Part shown: one piece after another, positions 51,250 through 63,203 of the stretch
Position numbering within the stretch: the stretch's first letter is position 1
Layout of the letters: each line of letters begins with the position of its first letter
DNA from: Quillaja saponaria
Taxonomy: Eukaryota; Streptophyta; Magnoliopsida; Fabales; Quillajaceae
Assembly (NCBI GenBank): GCA_029379385.1
Contig: CM055607.1
Location: 17,732,001-17,796,000, forward strand
DNA: 64,000 nucleotides
Direction: 5' to 3'
Notes under the pieces: generated by a model
Seen by the model: only the letters and a program-made list of their open reading frames with translations
Told to the model about the DNA's origin: nothing
Database searches by the model: none
Translations under genes and position numbers: made by a program

Positions 51250-51532
51250 ATATAATTAGGGATAAATTAAAAGTATTTTAGTTTTATTTAGGATTTGAAT
51301 AAATAAAATTTTGATAATAGTTAGGATTTTAGTGGTATAGTGAATTTTACTTATGTTAGAATTCTTAGGGTTTTATGATTTGCCTATATAAAGGCCTATT
51401 ATGTACTCTTTTAGTTACTTTTTGATAAATTGAATATTGAGATATATTAGTTTCCCTTAGGAGTAGTTATAGAATGGAATTGTTCTCTTTTTGGTCCCTA
51501 AATCCTCAAAAAACCATACACGTCCTACATCA
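51250..51532 (+). repeat. 5' LTR of small element, truncated
   Basis: Matches 52973-53217 from GAAGTATTTTAGTTTTATTT to the end (CGTCCTACATCA). The beginning is missing where the minus-strand LTR fragment abuts. It includes the TATATAAAGG TATA box at about 51394. Confidence 0.8.
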
Positions 51533-51952
51533 AGTGACATCAGAGCAAAAATCCTAAGTTTTGTTCATAAACTGCTGAAAATTACCTCTCAACCACCATG
51601 TGCCATTGTGCTCCACTATCGGAAATTATCACCGACCATCTTTTTTACAATAAAATGAACAGAGGTCCCAAGCATTATTTACACACCTCACGCACCCTCT
51701 GCACATGGTGGTCACCACCACCCATTTTCATCCAAATCCTTACTTTTTGAGATTCAGCTCCAAAATGCTTGATTTGATACAATTTTCATAATTTCAAGTT
51801 TTATTTTCTTATTTTAGGTTTCTTTTCAAGTTTTATTTTGTTTGTTAAGTTACTGCATTTATATTTCAATTAAAAAAAAGTAGAAAAAGAAAGAGAGATA
51901 AAAAAATAAAAAAATAAGGAAAAAGAGAGAGAGAAAAAGTTAGGAAAAAAAA

Positions 51953-52761
51953 TTGTCATGGTATGACTCATTACCATATTGTGCCTATTCAAATAGAGCC
52001 AAACATTTCATTGTTTCACATATTGATAATCTTTTGGCCACTTTTTCATATTTCACCATCAAATTTCCTAGAATTATATTTAATGATGATACTCACTCTA
52101 TTATCATACAATTACCCGTGTTGTATCTTCACCAAGGACCCATCGTTTTTGTTGATCCTAGATATTTTTTTACTTGTGATTTGTATGTTGCTCGCTCAGG
52201 TTTAGTTTCTATACCTTATTTGAAAAATTGAGAAAATGGATATTCTTCTTTGGTTGAACTTGTTGATGAGTTGACATATTACCTTAGTTCTACCTACACT
52301 CAAAAGTGTCATCTCCAAACCTTCCATCCTGATTCCATCGAGGCTATCAAACGTGCCTTTGATAAGGTGCGAAAGAAACTAGTTTTAGAGATTCTTTGAA
52401 TCAATCACCACCTATTCATCACAAAATAAAACCAAAACTTGAGTTAAATACCCCAGAGTTTGAGCTTCAATTCTAGAAAAATACATATAATTATTTTGCA
52501 GGATCCTAAGCAATTCCTTTTAGAATCAGTTCAGGACGTTGCACATGAAATGGACATTGAAAAATAATTTGAAGAAGTTGATATGTCAAAATTGAAGCCA
52601 GAGCCAATTTTTAACATGTTGAAATCAGAGTCAGAGTCGATATGTCTCTTTGATATGCCAAAATCAAAGTTAGAGCTGATTGTTAACATATCAGAGTCTT
52701 AGCTTATACCTGATGTTGCACCTCCTCCATATGTTGAGCATATCGATTTTGTCATCCGCTG
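51953..52761 (+). pseudogene. decayed reading frame of unknown function
   Basis: One frame is open from 51953 to TGA 52229 and continues to TGA 52396-52398, giving about 148 codons broken once. It includes RAKHFIVSHIDNLLATFSYF, an isoleucine-rich middle and a basic C-terminal helix IEAIKRAFDKVRKKLV. After a short AT-rich gap the same frame resumes from GATCCTAAG (52502) as an acidic stretch with repeated KSE/PKS motifs until 52761, again with scattered stops. I do not recognise the protein. No ATG begins the first block, so its start is lost or lies in a removed exon. Confidence 0.4.
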
Positions 52762-52907
52762 AAGATTTTGAGATTCGCAATAAAGTTTTTCTGATGATGT
52801 TTGTTCCACTAGTTCTGAAGACCTACCTATAGGATTTTTTTTTCTCGAGCTCTAGATTTTCCCTCACTTCCGCACTAAATGAAGAGTTTTTTTCAACCAG
52901 GGGAGAA

Positions 52908-53217
52908 TGATGGGGAACAGGTCTATCCTTAAGTTAGGATTTACTGAGAAAATAATATGTATTATGTGATTTAATTATAATTATGTTAGTAAATAAATTA
53001 GAAGTATTTTAGTTTTATTTAGGATTTGAATGAATAAGATTTTGATAATAATTAGGAATTTAGTTGTAGAGTGGAATTCTAATTATATTAGAATTAATTC
53101 TTAGGTTTTTAGAATTTGAATATCTCAATATATTAGTTTTCCTTAGGAGTAGTTATACTATAGAATTGTTCCCTTTTGATCTATAAATCCTCAAATAATC
53201 ATACATGTCCTATGTCA
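52908..53217 (+). repeat. 3' LTR of small element (310 bp)
   Basis: TGATGGGGAACAGG at 52908, right after the purine tract, to CCTATGTCA at 53217. Confidence 0.8.
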
Positions 53218-53939
53218 GGATGGTTTCAATGAAGTTATCATCGCCAGTTTTCTCTTTATTTCAAAACTCGATTGAGGTCGAATTTTTTTCAACCCAATCC
53301 TTAATATATCCCACTTAATTGCTTTTTACCAGCAATGTGGGACTCTATTTTGGACCATATCAAACTCTCACATTTCAGAACTGAAGTCCACATCGGACCA
53401 ACTTCATATTGCTTCCCTTTGCCTCCACATCACGTACATCAGGTGGCATGAGTGGGGCCGAGCGCGGAACAAGTGTGGCTCTTGGTGTCAAGTTTGTTAG
53501 GTGGGTTGGCTCTGAAACCATTGTTAAGGATAAAAGTAAAACTCACCATCGAAATTAGCTCATGAGGCAAGGGAGCTCCAATCCTTAATATATCCCATTT
53601 AATTGCTCTAGCAATGTAGGACTCTATTTTTGGCCCATATCAAACTATGAACACCCAAAACTTTGCATGGGATGACAAAATCAATAAGCTCAATATTCAA
53701 AAGAAGCACAACATCAACTATTAGTTTTGACTACCGAATGATCTGGGTTTGGCATTGCCACTTTTTACAGGAAATGATTTTTGTACAAAGGAGACCCCCT
53801 TGTTTCTTGCATTCAGTAAAACTTATTTGGTTCAGGTTAATTTGTTCAAGAGAGGTTATTCCCTTTATGACATAGAGTTTTGCCTTTAAGTCCCCTTGTG
53901 TTTATAATTTTTCTTTTATTTAATAAAACTAGGGATAAT
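53218..53939. other. spacer with two copies of a ~72-bp motif
   Basis: AATCCTTAATATATCCCA..TTAATTGCT, GCAATGT.GGACTCTATTTT and CATATCAAACT recur at 53296-53370 and 53580-53650. Between them is GC-richer sequence with no clear frame. One frame at about 53733-53888 is open for about 50 codons with no recognised domain. It ends in the AAT duplicated by the CACTA element. Confidence 0.5.
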
Positions 53940-53949
53940 CACTACAAGA

Positions 53950-54110
53950 AAATTGGTCATTACCGACCAACTATTACCAACCAACCATTGTTGGTCGGGA
54001 AAATATACAAATACCGACCAACCTAACGACCAACCGACCAAAATATAGGACTAATATATTACCGACCAACTTTTGGTCGGTAGGTTGGTCGGTAAATTGA
54101 CAGGAATGGT
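53950..54110 (+). repeat. left subterminal repeats of CACTA element
   Basis: At least eight CCGACCAA or TTGGTCGG motifs in both orientations, including a local palindrome ACCGACCAAC..GTTGGTCGGT near 54061-54098. Confidence 0.85.
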
Positions 54111-54731
54111 TTTATTTTACGGGGAATTTTATTGATTATGGTTAGTCATTAAATTGCAGTTTACCGGGTTGTTTTTTTTTTTTTTTTTTAACTCAGTTGA
54201 AACTTGTGTTTTGCTTCTTTTATTTTATGTTTTTTTTTTTTTTTTTTTAATTTGAAAACTTTTTTCCAAATCCTTAACCCCTCTTTCTCACGCCCCCTTC
54301 TTTCTCACGCCTCCCTTCTTCTTCTCCATCCCTTTTGGTTAGTTCCTCCATCTTCATGTAAACCCACCTCCTCAGTAACAAGGCAAGAGTTGATATTTTC
54401 AAGGGAGACAACAGAGGAGAAGCGAATAAGAGGTCTTGGGTCAGTCACTTCGGTCCCTTTTTTTTGCTTACTAATCTTGATTCTTTTGCGGAAGTTTCTC
54501 TAAGGTTACCATTTTGTCATTGTAGGGCTGTATTGAAAGCTCTGATTTTTAGTTATCCAAGATCTCTAATACAAATTATGATCTTAGCTTCAAGACTAGT
54601 TTGGCTGTCTAGGTAGCTGTTAAGGTTTGTTCTCTTCACTTCACCTTTTAAATGTGTTTTTTGGGTGCTTGCTTGTATGTGTCTATTAGGCATGTTAGCA
54701 ATTGAATTAATGTTCTCTTCACTTCACCTTT

Positions 54732-55542
54732 TAGTTTGGCTGTCTTGGATTTGGTTCACCTTTTAAATGTGTCTTTTATGTTTTTTTTTTTCCCTCCATT
54801 TCTCCTTAGTGAAAAAGGTCTATTCAATCATAATATAAATAACTTAGATTCTTGGTGTTGGATTATATTTCTCTTATATGAAATTAGATTTGGTTTCATG
54901 ATTTGGTTTAAAATCCACCAAAAGATGTTTATGATTTTAGTTTGGTTGTCTTGGATTTGCTTAACATAGATTAGAGGTTTTTTTTTTTTTTTTTTTTTTT
55001 GCCATTTCTCCTTAGTGAAAAAGGTCCATTCAATCATAATCCCTTTTACTTAGATTCTTGGTGTTGGATTATATTTCTCTTATACGAAATTAGATTTGGT
55101 TTCATGATTTGGTTTAAAATCCACCAAAAGATGTTTATGATTTTAGTTTGGCTGTCTTGGATTTGGTTAACATAAATTAGACGTTTTTTTTAATTTTTTT
55201 TTCCATTTCTCCTTAGTGAAAAAGGTTCATTCAATCATAATCCCTTTTACTTAGATTCTTGGTGTTGGATTATATTTCTCTTACACGAAATTTGATTTGG
55301 TTTCATGATTTGGTTTAAAATCCACCAAAAGATGTTTATGATTTTAGTTTGGCTGTCTTGGATTTGGTTAACATATATTAGAGGTTTTTTTTTTTTTTTT
55401 TTTGCCATTTCTCCTTAGTGAAAAAGGTCCTTTCAATCATAATCCCTTTTACTTAGATTCTTGGTGTTGGATTATATTTCTCTTATACGAAATTAGATTT
55501 GGTTTCATGATTTGGTTTAAAATCCACCAAAAGATGTTTATG
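54732..55542 (+). repeat. four-copy ~205-bp tandem array in CACTA leader
   Basis: Each unit has TTTGGCTGTCTTGGATTTGG, a poly-T run, CCATTTCTCCTTAGTGAAAA, CTTAGATTCTTGGTGTTGG and ACCAAAAGATGTTTATG. The CCATTTCTCC landmark lies at 54796, 55002, 55203 and 55405, so the period is 206, 201 and 202. Units are almost identical except for poly-T length (12-24). The similar short frames seen in each unit are a by-product of the repeat. The position between the left end and the transposase suggests 5' leader or intron. Confidence 0.92.
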
Positions 55543-55827
55543 CTAATGGTTTTATTTTATTTTATTTCTTTGTTTGGTCTGTGCTAAATGTTGATTGATG
55601 AGTTGTTTGAGCTATGAATTAAGATGCAAGTATACTACAAGTAATGATTTTTAGGTAGACTTTTACTTTTTAATGCAAGGTACTAGATAATATTGACCTG
55701 TATATGTTGTATACCTCTTTTAATAGTTCTAGTGGAAATATGGGCTTACTTATGTAAATAGAACATGTGAAATTTTAACTACGTACATGAAATCATTATA
55801 TTTACAAAATTTTGATGAGCAAAAAAT

Positions 55828-58800
55828 ATGTACGAAGATCGTACTTGGTTTGAGGGTGACCGTAGTTGGATGCAAAGGAGGGTTGAGAACCGTAGGGTTA
55901 CAGATGAGTTTATGTATAATGTAAATAAGTTTCTTGATTTTGCATATAGTCATCCGAGAATTGTAGATAATAATAATACAATTTGATGCCCTTGTCTTGT
56001 TTGTAAGAACAAAAAGTGGATGTCTCGTGATGAAATAACTGTTTGCTTGTTTAAGAAGGGTTTCTTAAGAAACTATAAGTGGTGGACCTTACATGGGGAG
56101 GGTGAAGAATGGTTAGGGGAAACTTCAAATGACCGAGGAGTTGATATCGGAGATTCAAGCAATCGGTATGTTGACATGGTTATGGATGCTGCTGGTCCGG
56201 ATTTTAATTGGGATGAGGAAAGTCAACTTCCCAATGAGCTAAATTCTGATGCAAAAAGGTTTTTTGTGTTATTGCAAAATGCTGACGAGGAGTTGTGGGA
56301 AGGTTGTAGTTGGCATACTCGGTTATCAGCAGTGACACAACTATTGAATTGTAAATCAGAGTTTAATATGAGTGAGAAATGCTATGATCGGATTGTTTCA
56401 GTTGTTAAGGGTATGTTGCCTAGAGGAGAGAAGTTTCCTGCAAATATTTACATATAAAAAAAATTAGTCTAGAAATTAGGACTTGGATATGAGAAGATAC
56501 ATGCATGTCCCAACAATTGTATGCTTTACTATGGTGAAGCAGACAAGAAGTTACAAGAATGTCGTGTATGTGGGCATCCGAGATATCAACCCAAGACCCG
56601 AATAAGTAAGAAAGATGTACCATATAAGATATTGCGTCACTTTCCACTTGCAAAGAGGCTACAAAGACTATATATTTCAAAAACCACAGCTCAACATATG
56701 ACATGGCATGATCGGAGACGTGCCACTGGTTTAATGATTCATCCAAGTGATGGTGAAGCATGGAAACACTTCAAAGACAACTATCCATCATTCGCAGAAG
56801 ATCCAATAAATGTTAGGTTGGGTCATGGTAGTAAACCATGCTAGTTTGATTGTCACCGTCAGTGTTTACCTGTTGATCATCCATTTAGACGACAAAGAGA
56901 TAAATTTAAAAAGGGAATAATAGAGAAAAGTTTTCCACCACCACGATTATCTGGGGAAGAAGTGTGAGATCGTCTTTCTAAACATAATCAAATCACTTTT
57001 GGCAAAGCATTTGGCAAACAAACAATTTTCGGATTTGGAAAAGAACATCATTGGGCAAAAATAAGTATATTCTAGGAATTGCCTTATTGGTCAACTAATC
57101 TTATTCGACATAATCTTGATATAATGCACATTGAGAAAAATGTCTTGATAATGTCTTCAATACAGTGATGAATATGAAAGGCAAGACAAAAGACAATCTG
57201 AATGCTAGGATGGATTTGAAATTATTTTGTAAGCGTCCTGAATTGGAATTGAAAGAATATAATGGAAAACTTATCATGCCAAAAGCTTATTATAGCTTGT
57301 CAAAACCTCAATTGAAGGAAGTGTGTGAATGGATAAAAGACTTGAGGCTCTCAGACGAGTACGCTGCAAATCTAGCTCGTTGTGTGAACATCGAGGATTG
57401 TAAGTTGTACGGGATGAAAAGCCATGATTGTCACATGTTCATGCAAAGACTAATTCAGATCGCATTTCGCAATTACTTACTGAAAGGTGCATGGGAAACA
57501 TTTACATGGCTTAGTAACTTTTTTAGAGATTTATGTACAACTGAATTGTGTGTGGAGCATATAGAGATGCTTGAGTAAAATATTGTTATTACTTTGTGTA
57601 AGTTGGAGAAGATATTAATTCAAGATTTTTTTTGATTCAATGGAGCATTTGACTGTGCATTTACCTTATGAAGCTAAAGTGGGTGGACCGGTGCAATATC
57701 GTTGGATGTATCCGTTTGAAAGGTAATATTTTTTACCTTAATTTGATTTCATTTGTACTCATTTTATTTAATTATTACATATTTTGTTTATAGGATGATG
57801 TTGAATTTAAAGAAAAAGGCCCGAAACAAGGCTTGTGTTGAAGGTTCCATATGTGAGGCCTATGTATTGCAAGAAATTTCAAATTTCAGTGCAATGTATT
57901 TCGAGCCAAGTGTTCAAACGAAGTTTAATCGAGTTCCTCGTCAAGATGATGGTGGATATGTGGATTCCAACAGACAACTCTCTGTTTTCTGCCATTCAGG
58001 TCGTGCGTTTGGATTTCATAGGAACAGATCTCTTAATGACAATGAGTTTAAAGCAGCAAAGATATATGTTCTATTGAATACAATAGAAATTGAACCATAT
58101 GTAACATAAGTTTCACAAACCCTATTTAAGTTTAGATATGCAACACTAAGATTTACCAAGTAGACAAAATGACTTACTTTTTTGTTATGAAAATTAGTCA
58201 ATTTCATCAAATAATATCGATGGAGTAGCCAAATCTTTCTGATGACCAAATTCAAAAGTTAGTTGAAGTTAAATTTTCAAATTAGTTTGAACAACAGGTT
58301 AGTTGATCATAACTGTATGTGTGTGTACGTGCGTGTGTGATAGTTGATCATGTGCATTTCCTAATGAATTAGTTTACCTTATGTTATAGGCTGATGAACG
58401 CAAGATCTCTAATCCACGTATTGAAGAGATTGCCTATGGACCAATCTAAGTTGTGAGGTGTTATAATAGAATTTTTGTTAACGGGTTTAGGTTTCACACG
58501 CTTTCTTATGGCGATGGCAAAAAATCAATGAATAGTGGAGTTCTTGTTAAAAGAAGTTGTTACGGAGTTGATGAACTTGATTTTTACGGCATGGTAACTG
58601 ATATAATAGAGTTACAATATTTTGAAACTAACAATAGCATAGTACTCTTCCAGTGTGATTGGTATGGTTCTGATAAAGGGGTGAAAATAGATTCTTTACA
58701 CGGTCTCGTAGATATTAAATATAGATCTAGACTTGCCTCAAATGAACCATTTATTTTAGCTTCTCAAGCACATCAAGTGTATTATGCCCGTTACCCACAT

Positions 58801-59187
58801 AGAACACAAAATACTTGGTGGGCTGTTTGCAACATGAAGGCTAGGAACAATTGCAATTTTAGATGGCATGAAAATCCTCCTGACAATGTGCAAGAAGTTG
58901 ATGACGATATATTTCAGGAGATTGAATTGCATGTATCAACTCCAGTCAGTGTTAGCGCTGATTTGGATATACCTAGAGTTCTTCTAGGTGACGGTCCAAT
59001 GGAAGAAGTGAATTTGAATGATATAATTGTGCCTAGATTTTCGGATGATAATCAACTAGATGATGAAGAACAAGCAGAAAATGATGAATGGGAAGATGAT
59101 GACGAAAATGATAATGTTAAATTAGATGTGGATAATGAAGAAGTTGGTTTTGAATATGAAAGTAACATTGATATGGATGATGATTAA
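55828..59187 (+). pseudogene. TNP2-type CACTA transposase, broken
   Basis: Domains follow the usual order. The transposase-associated domain comes first (55828-56090: WMQRR..FLDFAYSHP, CPCLVCKNK, YKWWTLHGE). The TNP2 N-terminal part follows (56490-56840: CPNNCMLYYGE, CRVCGHPRY, MTWHDRR). Then come the TNP2 C-terminal part (FDCHRQCLPVDHPFRR, DIMHIEKN), DUF4218 (57165-57722, MKSHDCHMFMQRL, then 57794-58109), and DUF4216 with an acidic tail (58453-59187). In-frame stops lie at 55984, 56455, 56470, 56842, 56965, 57073 and 58447. Frameshifts fall near 57145 and 57600. About 150 residues of the catalytic core are missing near 56841. A 71-bp intron is at 57723-57793. Inactive. Confidence 0.93.
57723..57793 (+). 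other. intron in TNP2-type pseudogene
   Basis: GTAATATTTT donor and TTGTTTATAG acceptor. Splicing joins YRWMYPFER to the LKKKARNKACVEGSICEAY block of DUF4218. Confidence 0.75.
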
Positions 59188-59331
59188 CATATCTTGTATA
59201 TGATTTGTTTTTATATTGTAAAACTTTTTGTTCAATATATTTAAATATTTACAAACATATCTTATGTAGTTCTTTTAGAAGGGTTTCTCATTTTTTTTAA
59301 ATGTATATTCTTATTATATAAGATATAGATC

Positions 59332-61697
59332 ATGGTTCGTAGTATACATGGGTCTAGCTCTAAAGCATCACCTGGTACACATATTACTTCTAATCAATCA
59401 AATAGTCACACACCGCAATCGCGGCGTATAGTTGTACCTCCTACTTCAGACTCGTCAGAGACCCCACTTGGTAAAAAGAACTTATGTTATAAATTTTGTA
59501 AGTTCATAATATCGATGGAGTCAGTGAATTATTACTTTTTTATATACATGTAGGTACAGCTAGAACTGGAGAATCATCTAGAGTTCCATCCATTGATTCG
59601 AGAGCATCGAGAGGATCTGCGCACCTAGAACTACCTCCTGCAGACCTGAGTGATCGTCAGTTGATTAAAGCTATCAGTGATGAGTACATATGTTTTACTT
59701 AAACATAATATTAAATATATTTCTTATTAGTATAGCTAGTGTTAATATCCTAAAATGGTATTAATTTGTTCATGTTTACATTGAATTTGATGATGGCAGA
59801 ACTATTAGGACCATCTCTACTATCATTCGTGCTCATATGCTAGGACCGTATCCAACTTGGTCTAAATTTCCAGAGGGGGCTAGAGAATTATGTTTTCGAC
59901 AGTTTCTTGTAAATGGTTATATATAATAAAGTAATTAAATAATGGTTATATATATTTTTCTTAATATGTAGTAATAATTAAATGTTTTTGTTAAATTGCA
60001 GGCCCACTATAGGTTTGAGATAAAGAAGGAGTAGGTATAATCTAAATCTGTGTTCAATATTATAGCTGTATGACGACTAAAAGACTTGTTGAGTGAAGCA
60101 CGAACCACAGCTTTAAAAAAATGTAAAACTAATGACTTCCTAAAATGCAAAGGATGGAAGCCTATTTGGATGAAAGCAAAAAATTGGAGAGGACTCCTTC
60201 AAATTTGGGTCTCTGATGAGTGGCAAAAACTTTCTGCAACATAGTCACAAAACCGGTCATCTGGAGGAGATGACTCATTGGTTAGACATGCGGGAGGATC
60301 CATCTCAGTACTACAACATAAAGAAAAAATGGTATTTTTTTTTTTGCAAAATATTATTATTTTAAAAGTTGTTATGCAATGTTAACATTTTAGAATTTTA
60401 ATGATTTTGTAGAGAAAGGAATTTGGATCGGAACTGAGCACACTACAAGTTTACTACCGTATTCACAAGAAAACTAAAACTGGAGAATTTGTGAATGAGA
60501 AGTCAAAAGCCACTTCAGTTTGTTTTTTATTGACTAAGCTTCAATATCTAATTTATATATCTATATATATGTGTGTGTGTATATGTTTAACAAATTTTTC
60601 TATTTGGATTTGTAGGAAACCTACACGTGCCTAATGATTGAAAAATACGGGGAAAATCATGCTGGTCATCCTGAGTTTGATGAAGAACTTTGGTTAAAGG
60701 CAGCTAGGGGAATGAAAAAAAGAGGAAAATATACGGATGTGGGAAGGCTGGATCAGCGAAAGTTCTATATTGAGACTGAGCCAGTACTTCCGGTAGATTA
60801 AGTTCCTCTACAGCCACCTTATGGCGTGAATATGAGATGGCTCATGAGATTCCCTGAAAAATGAGTTAAGCACAACAAAGAGTGAGTTAACTCAAAAAGT
60901 AGATGAAATGAAAAATCTTGTGAACTTGTCGGTAGCAAAGCTGGGTGTAGATACTAGCATTCTTATACCGTCATCTTCAGTAAATTTCATATTTCTTTCA
61001 ACTTTTGTGAAATGATGCATTGTCACATGCTTTGTATCCTTTATTATTCTTTTTCTTCTTGCCATATTGAAACTGTCCATGTGTTGCCATAAGAGAGATG
61101 TAGATATAATTTTATCATTATGGGATAGAATTAGGTATTTGTAATGGTATATATGTAGAGAATGATTTATTTTCCGTTATTAGGGATCTGAAGTACCCAA
61201 TTAGACTTAATATACATGGCTTGTTCTACAATAATGTATTTAGGAGCCTGCAACTTTAAGTAATGTGGAAATTTGGCTTCTAGGTCCTGACAAGTTAATG
61301 TACAGGCAGCAGCTAGATGTTGAAAAGTTAAAGGAGATGATTATTGAGAACGTTTCCTTTCTGCTGTAGCTAGATGGTTTCAATATTTGAAAATGTTATG
61401 ATATATGTAATTCTTGTCATTTAACAAAACTTGATAAATTGCTAGAGGATGTACCTTTGCCATTTATTATATAGCATGCTGCCAAGATTTCTGTTGTTAT
61501 ACCAATTATGCTTATGTTTTTTTTTTTGGTTTACACTAACTTAATTTTATACTTATCTTCCTTATTACATATATTAATTAGTTATTTTACTTCAACAGGG
61601 CAATGTGGGGGCTTCCTCTAGCAATAGACATGGTGGTGAAGTTGATTTGGGACGAGATGACGCAGTGAACAATCATGACCACGATGAAGATGTTTAG
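59332..61697 (+). pseudogene. second CACTA gene, Transposase_24 (Ptta/En/Spm) type
   Basis: A multi-exon gene 145 bases downstream of the TNP2 frame. Exon 1 (59332-59470) encodes a Ser/Thr-rich N-terminus. An intron 59471-59553 (GT..AG) leads to the LPPADLSDRQLIKAI block. Later exons give IIRAHMLGPYPTWSKFP (about 59802-59910), HYRFEIKKE (60002-60034), the core KGWKPIWMKAKNWRGLLQIW (about 60085-60330), LSTLQVYYRIHKKTKTGEFV (60414-60520) and ETYTCLMIEKYGENHAGHPEFDEE (from 60616). A short acidic last exon ends at TAG 61695. Stops at about 60031 and 60241 and doubtful frames between 60800 and 61590 indicate decay. In En/Spm the partner gene product binds the subterminal repeats; assigning that role here is inference. 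Confidence 0.85.
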
Positions 61698-61892
61698 CTA
61701 GTAGTTTATATTTTTTGATATTTTATTTAATCATGTTACATTGTGTTCATGAATTATCCTATTTATAATTATATGATAATTTTATTTTGATACATCGGTA
61801 TATTTAAATTTTAGTATTCATTTAGAAACTGTTTAATGTAAAGCAAGTTTTTAGGAAAATTATAATGAAAAAGAAACAAAAGAGATACCAGG

Positions 61893-62184
61893 ATTTTTAC
61901 CGACCAACCTTTGGTTGGTTGGTAAAGACAAATAATGTTTCATAAAAACGTAATACCGACCAACCTATGTAATCACTTACCAACTTATTTTAATTTTCCA
62001 AAAATCTTCACCGACAAACAATATCGACCAACTACGGTCGGCAATTATCAATCAACTGTCCAGTTGGTCGATAATAGCAATCTTGAATTTGCCTACCACC
62101 CGTTATCGACCAACAGTTGGTAGGTAAGGGGTTGCCGACCGACTTTGGGATCTTTACCAACCAACTTGGTCGGTCGGTAATAAG
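61893..62184 (+). repeat. right subterminal repeats of CACTA element
   Basis: Ten or more CCGACCAA/TTGGTCGG-like motifs, several decayed (for example CCGACAAAC and TCGACCAAC), up to the right inverted repeat. Confidence 0.85.
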
Positions 62185-62203
62185 CAATTTTCTTGTAGTG
62201 AAT

Positions 62204-63203
62204 CAACACCATAGCTCTCTTTTTTCAAATAAATAAATAAATAAAATTTACAAATTGAGATAACTTTGTTTAGTAAGTTGGCTGAAACGAGACGTAACTA
62301 ATTTGGGCAATGAACAGTTCAATAAAGAATCTAGGAAAAACTTCTATTTGCCATTATATTATTGTTTTGGTGATGATGCACCATAATCATCACATGATCG
62401 AGAAGTTTGTTCAATTCAAATTTTAAAGCAAGAGATGTATAAATATTTACTTGGATTTTATTATGAACATTTTATTTAAAATTTAACTTTTTATATTGCA
62501 TGCACTTGTTTAGTTATTAATAAAGTGTTAATGATATTAATTTTTTTAATATGTCAATAAAAAATACGAAACACAACTAACCTAAGCTATACAATACATG
62601 GATTCATAGAACAATTAGAAGGAAAAGCTTTTTAGATACCTTTTAAATTAATATCATTTTAATTATTTTTATTCTAGTAATTAATATATTTAATATTACT
62701 GGTCAGCATTTAATAAGCAACTATTCAAATTCTACCATTTTCAGTTAATTTAGTGATGATGCGGGGAGTTTATATATATATTTTTTATTGTATTAATTAT
62801 GAGTAAATCATACTCTCCTCTCTTGAAATTTACTTATATGACACTAAGATTCAAATTTTAAAAAATATGACACTCCCCACTCTTAGATGGATAAAAAACT
62901 AACGATTTTAAAATAATATTTTTAGAAAGATATTCTAAAGTCCAAATTTCATCTTCAAAGTACCAAAATGTCTTATATTATTTTTTATTTTTTATATTGT
63001 CACTTACCTTTAGTGTCTCAATTATAACAATTTAACAAAATTTGTACTTTAATTTTATTATATTTTTTTAATAAAAAAAACCTAAAAAAAATCTATTTTT
63101 TGCATATACAAGTAAACTTTAATTTTAATATTAAATAAAATGAGGTTGAATTGTTTCTTTATTTTATTATGATATGAACTATAAAATAAAATTTATAAAA
63201 TAT
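62204..63203. other. AT-rich spacer, nothing recognised
   Basis: Continues the target of the CACTA element. It holds a (AAAT)n run near 62229-62245 and long A/T stretches, with no open frame above 60 codons and no terminal repeats. Confidence 0.5.

Larger units (their letters stand above)
51250..53217 (+). mobile_element. small non-autonomous LTR element (TRIM/SMART-sized)
   Basis: The 5' LTR 51250-51532 lacks about 75 leading bases and the 3' LTR is 52908-53217. The interior of about 1.4 kb has a primer site (TGACATCAGAGC, 51535-51546, two mismatches to the initiator tRNA-Met site) and a purine tract (AGGGGAGAA, 52899-52907). It shares nothing with the long-LTR family and encodes no recognisable gag or pol. 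A decayed reading frame lies in its interior. Confidence 0.8.
53940..62200 (+). mobile_element. CACTA (En/Spm) DNA transposon, 8261 bp, TSD AAT
   Basis: Perfect terminal inverted repeats CACTACAAGAAAATTG (53940-53955) and CAATTTTCTTGTAGTG (62185-62200) are flanked by AAT at 53937-53939 and 62201-62203, the 3-bp duplication typical of the superfamily. Subterminal ACCGACCAAC-type repeats occur in both orientations within 170 bases of the left end and 300 bases of the right end; in En/Spm such repeats bind the element's own regulator protein. Two genes lie inside on the plus strand: a broken TNP2-type transposase and a second Transposase_24-type gene. Ends look mobile in trans, but the coding part is dead. 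Confidence 0.97.

Noticed and set aside
53663..53875. 70-codon frame with VWHCHF, reminiscent of a laccase copper-binding motif
   Set aside because: No other copper-binding motif and no similarity in flanking residues; a chance match.
54736..55587. Repeated short frames containing WCWIIFLLYEIRFGF
   Set aside because: By-product of the 205-bp tandem array; each copy is broken by the poly-T run and the frames have no start context.
56420..56761. 113-codon minus-strand frame
   Set aside because: Antisense shadow of the TNP2-type transposase.
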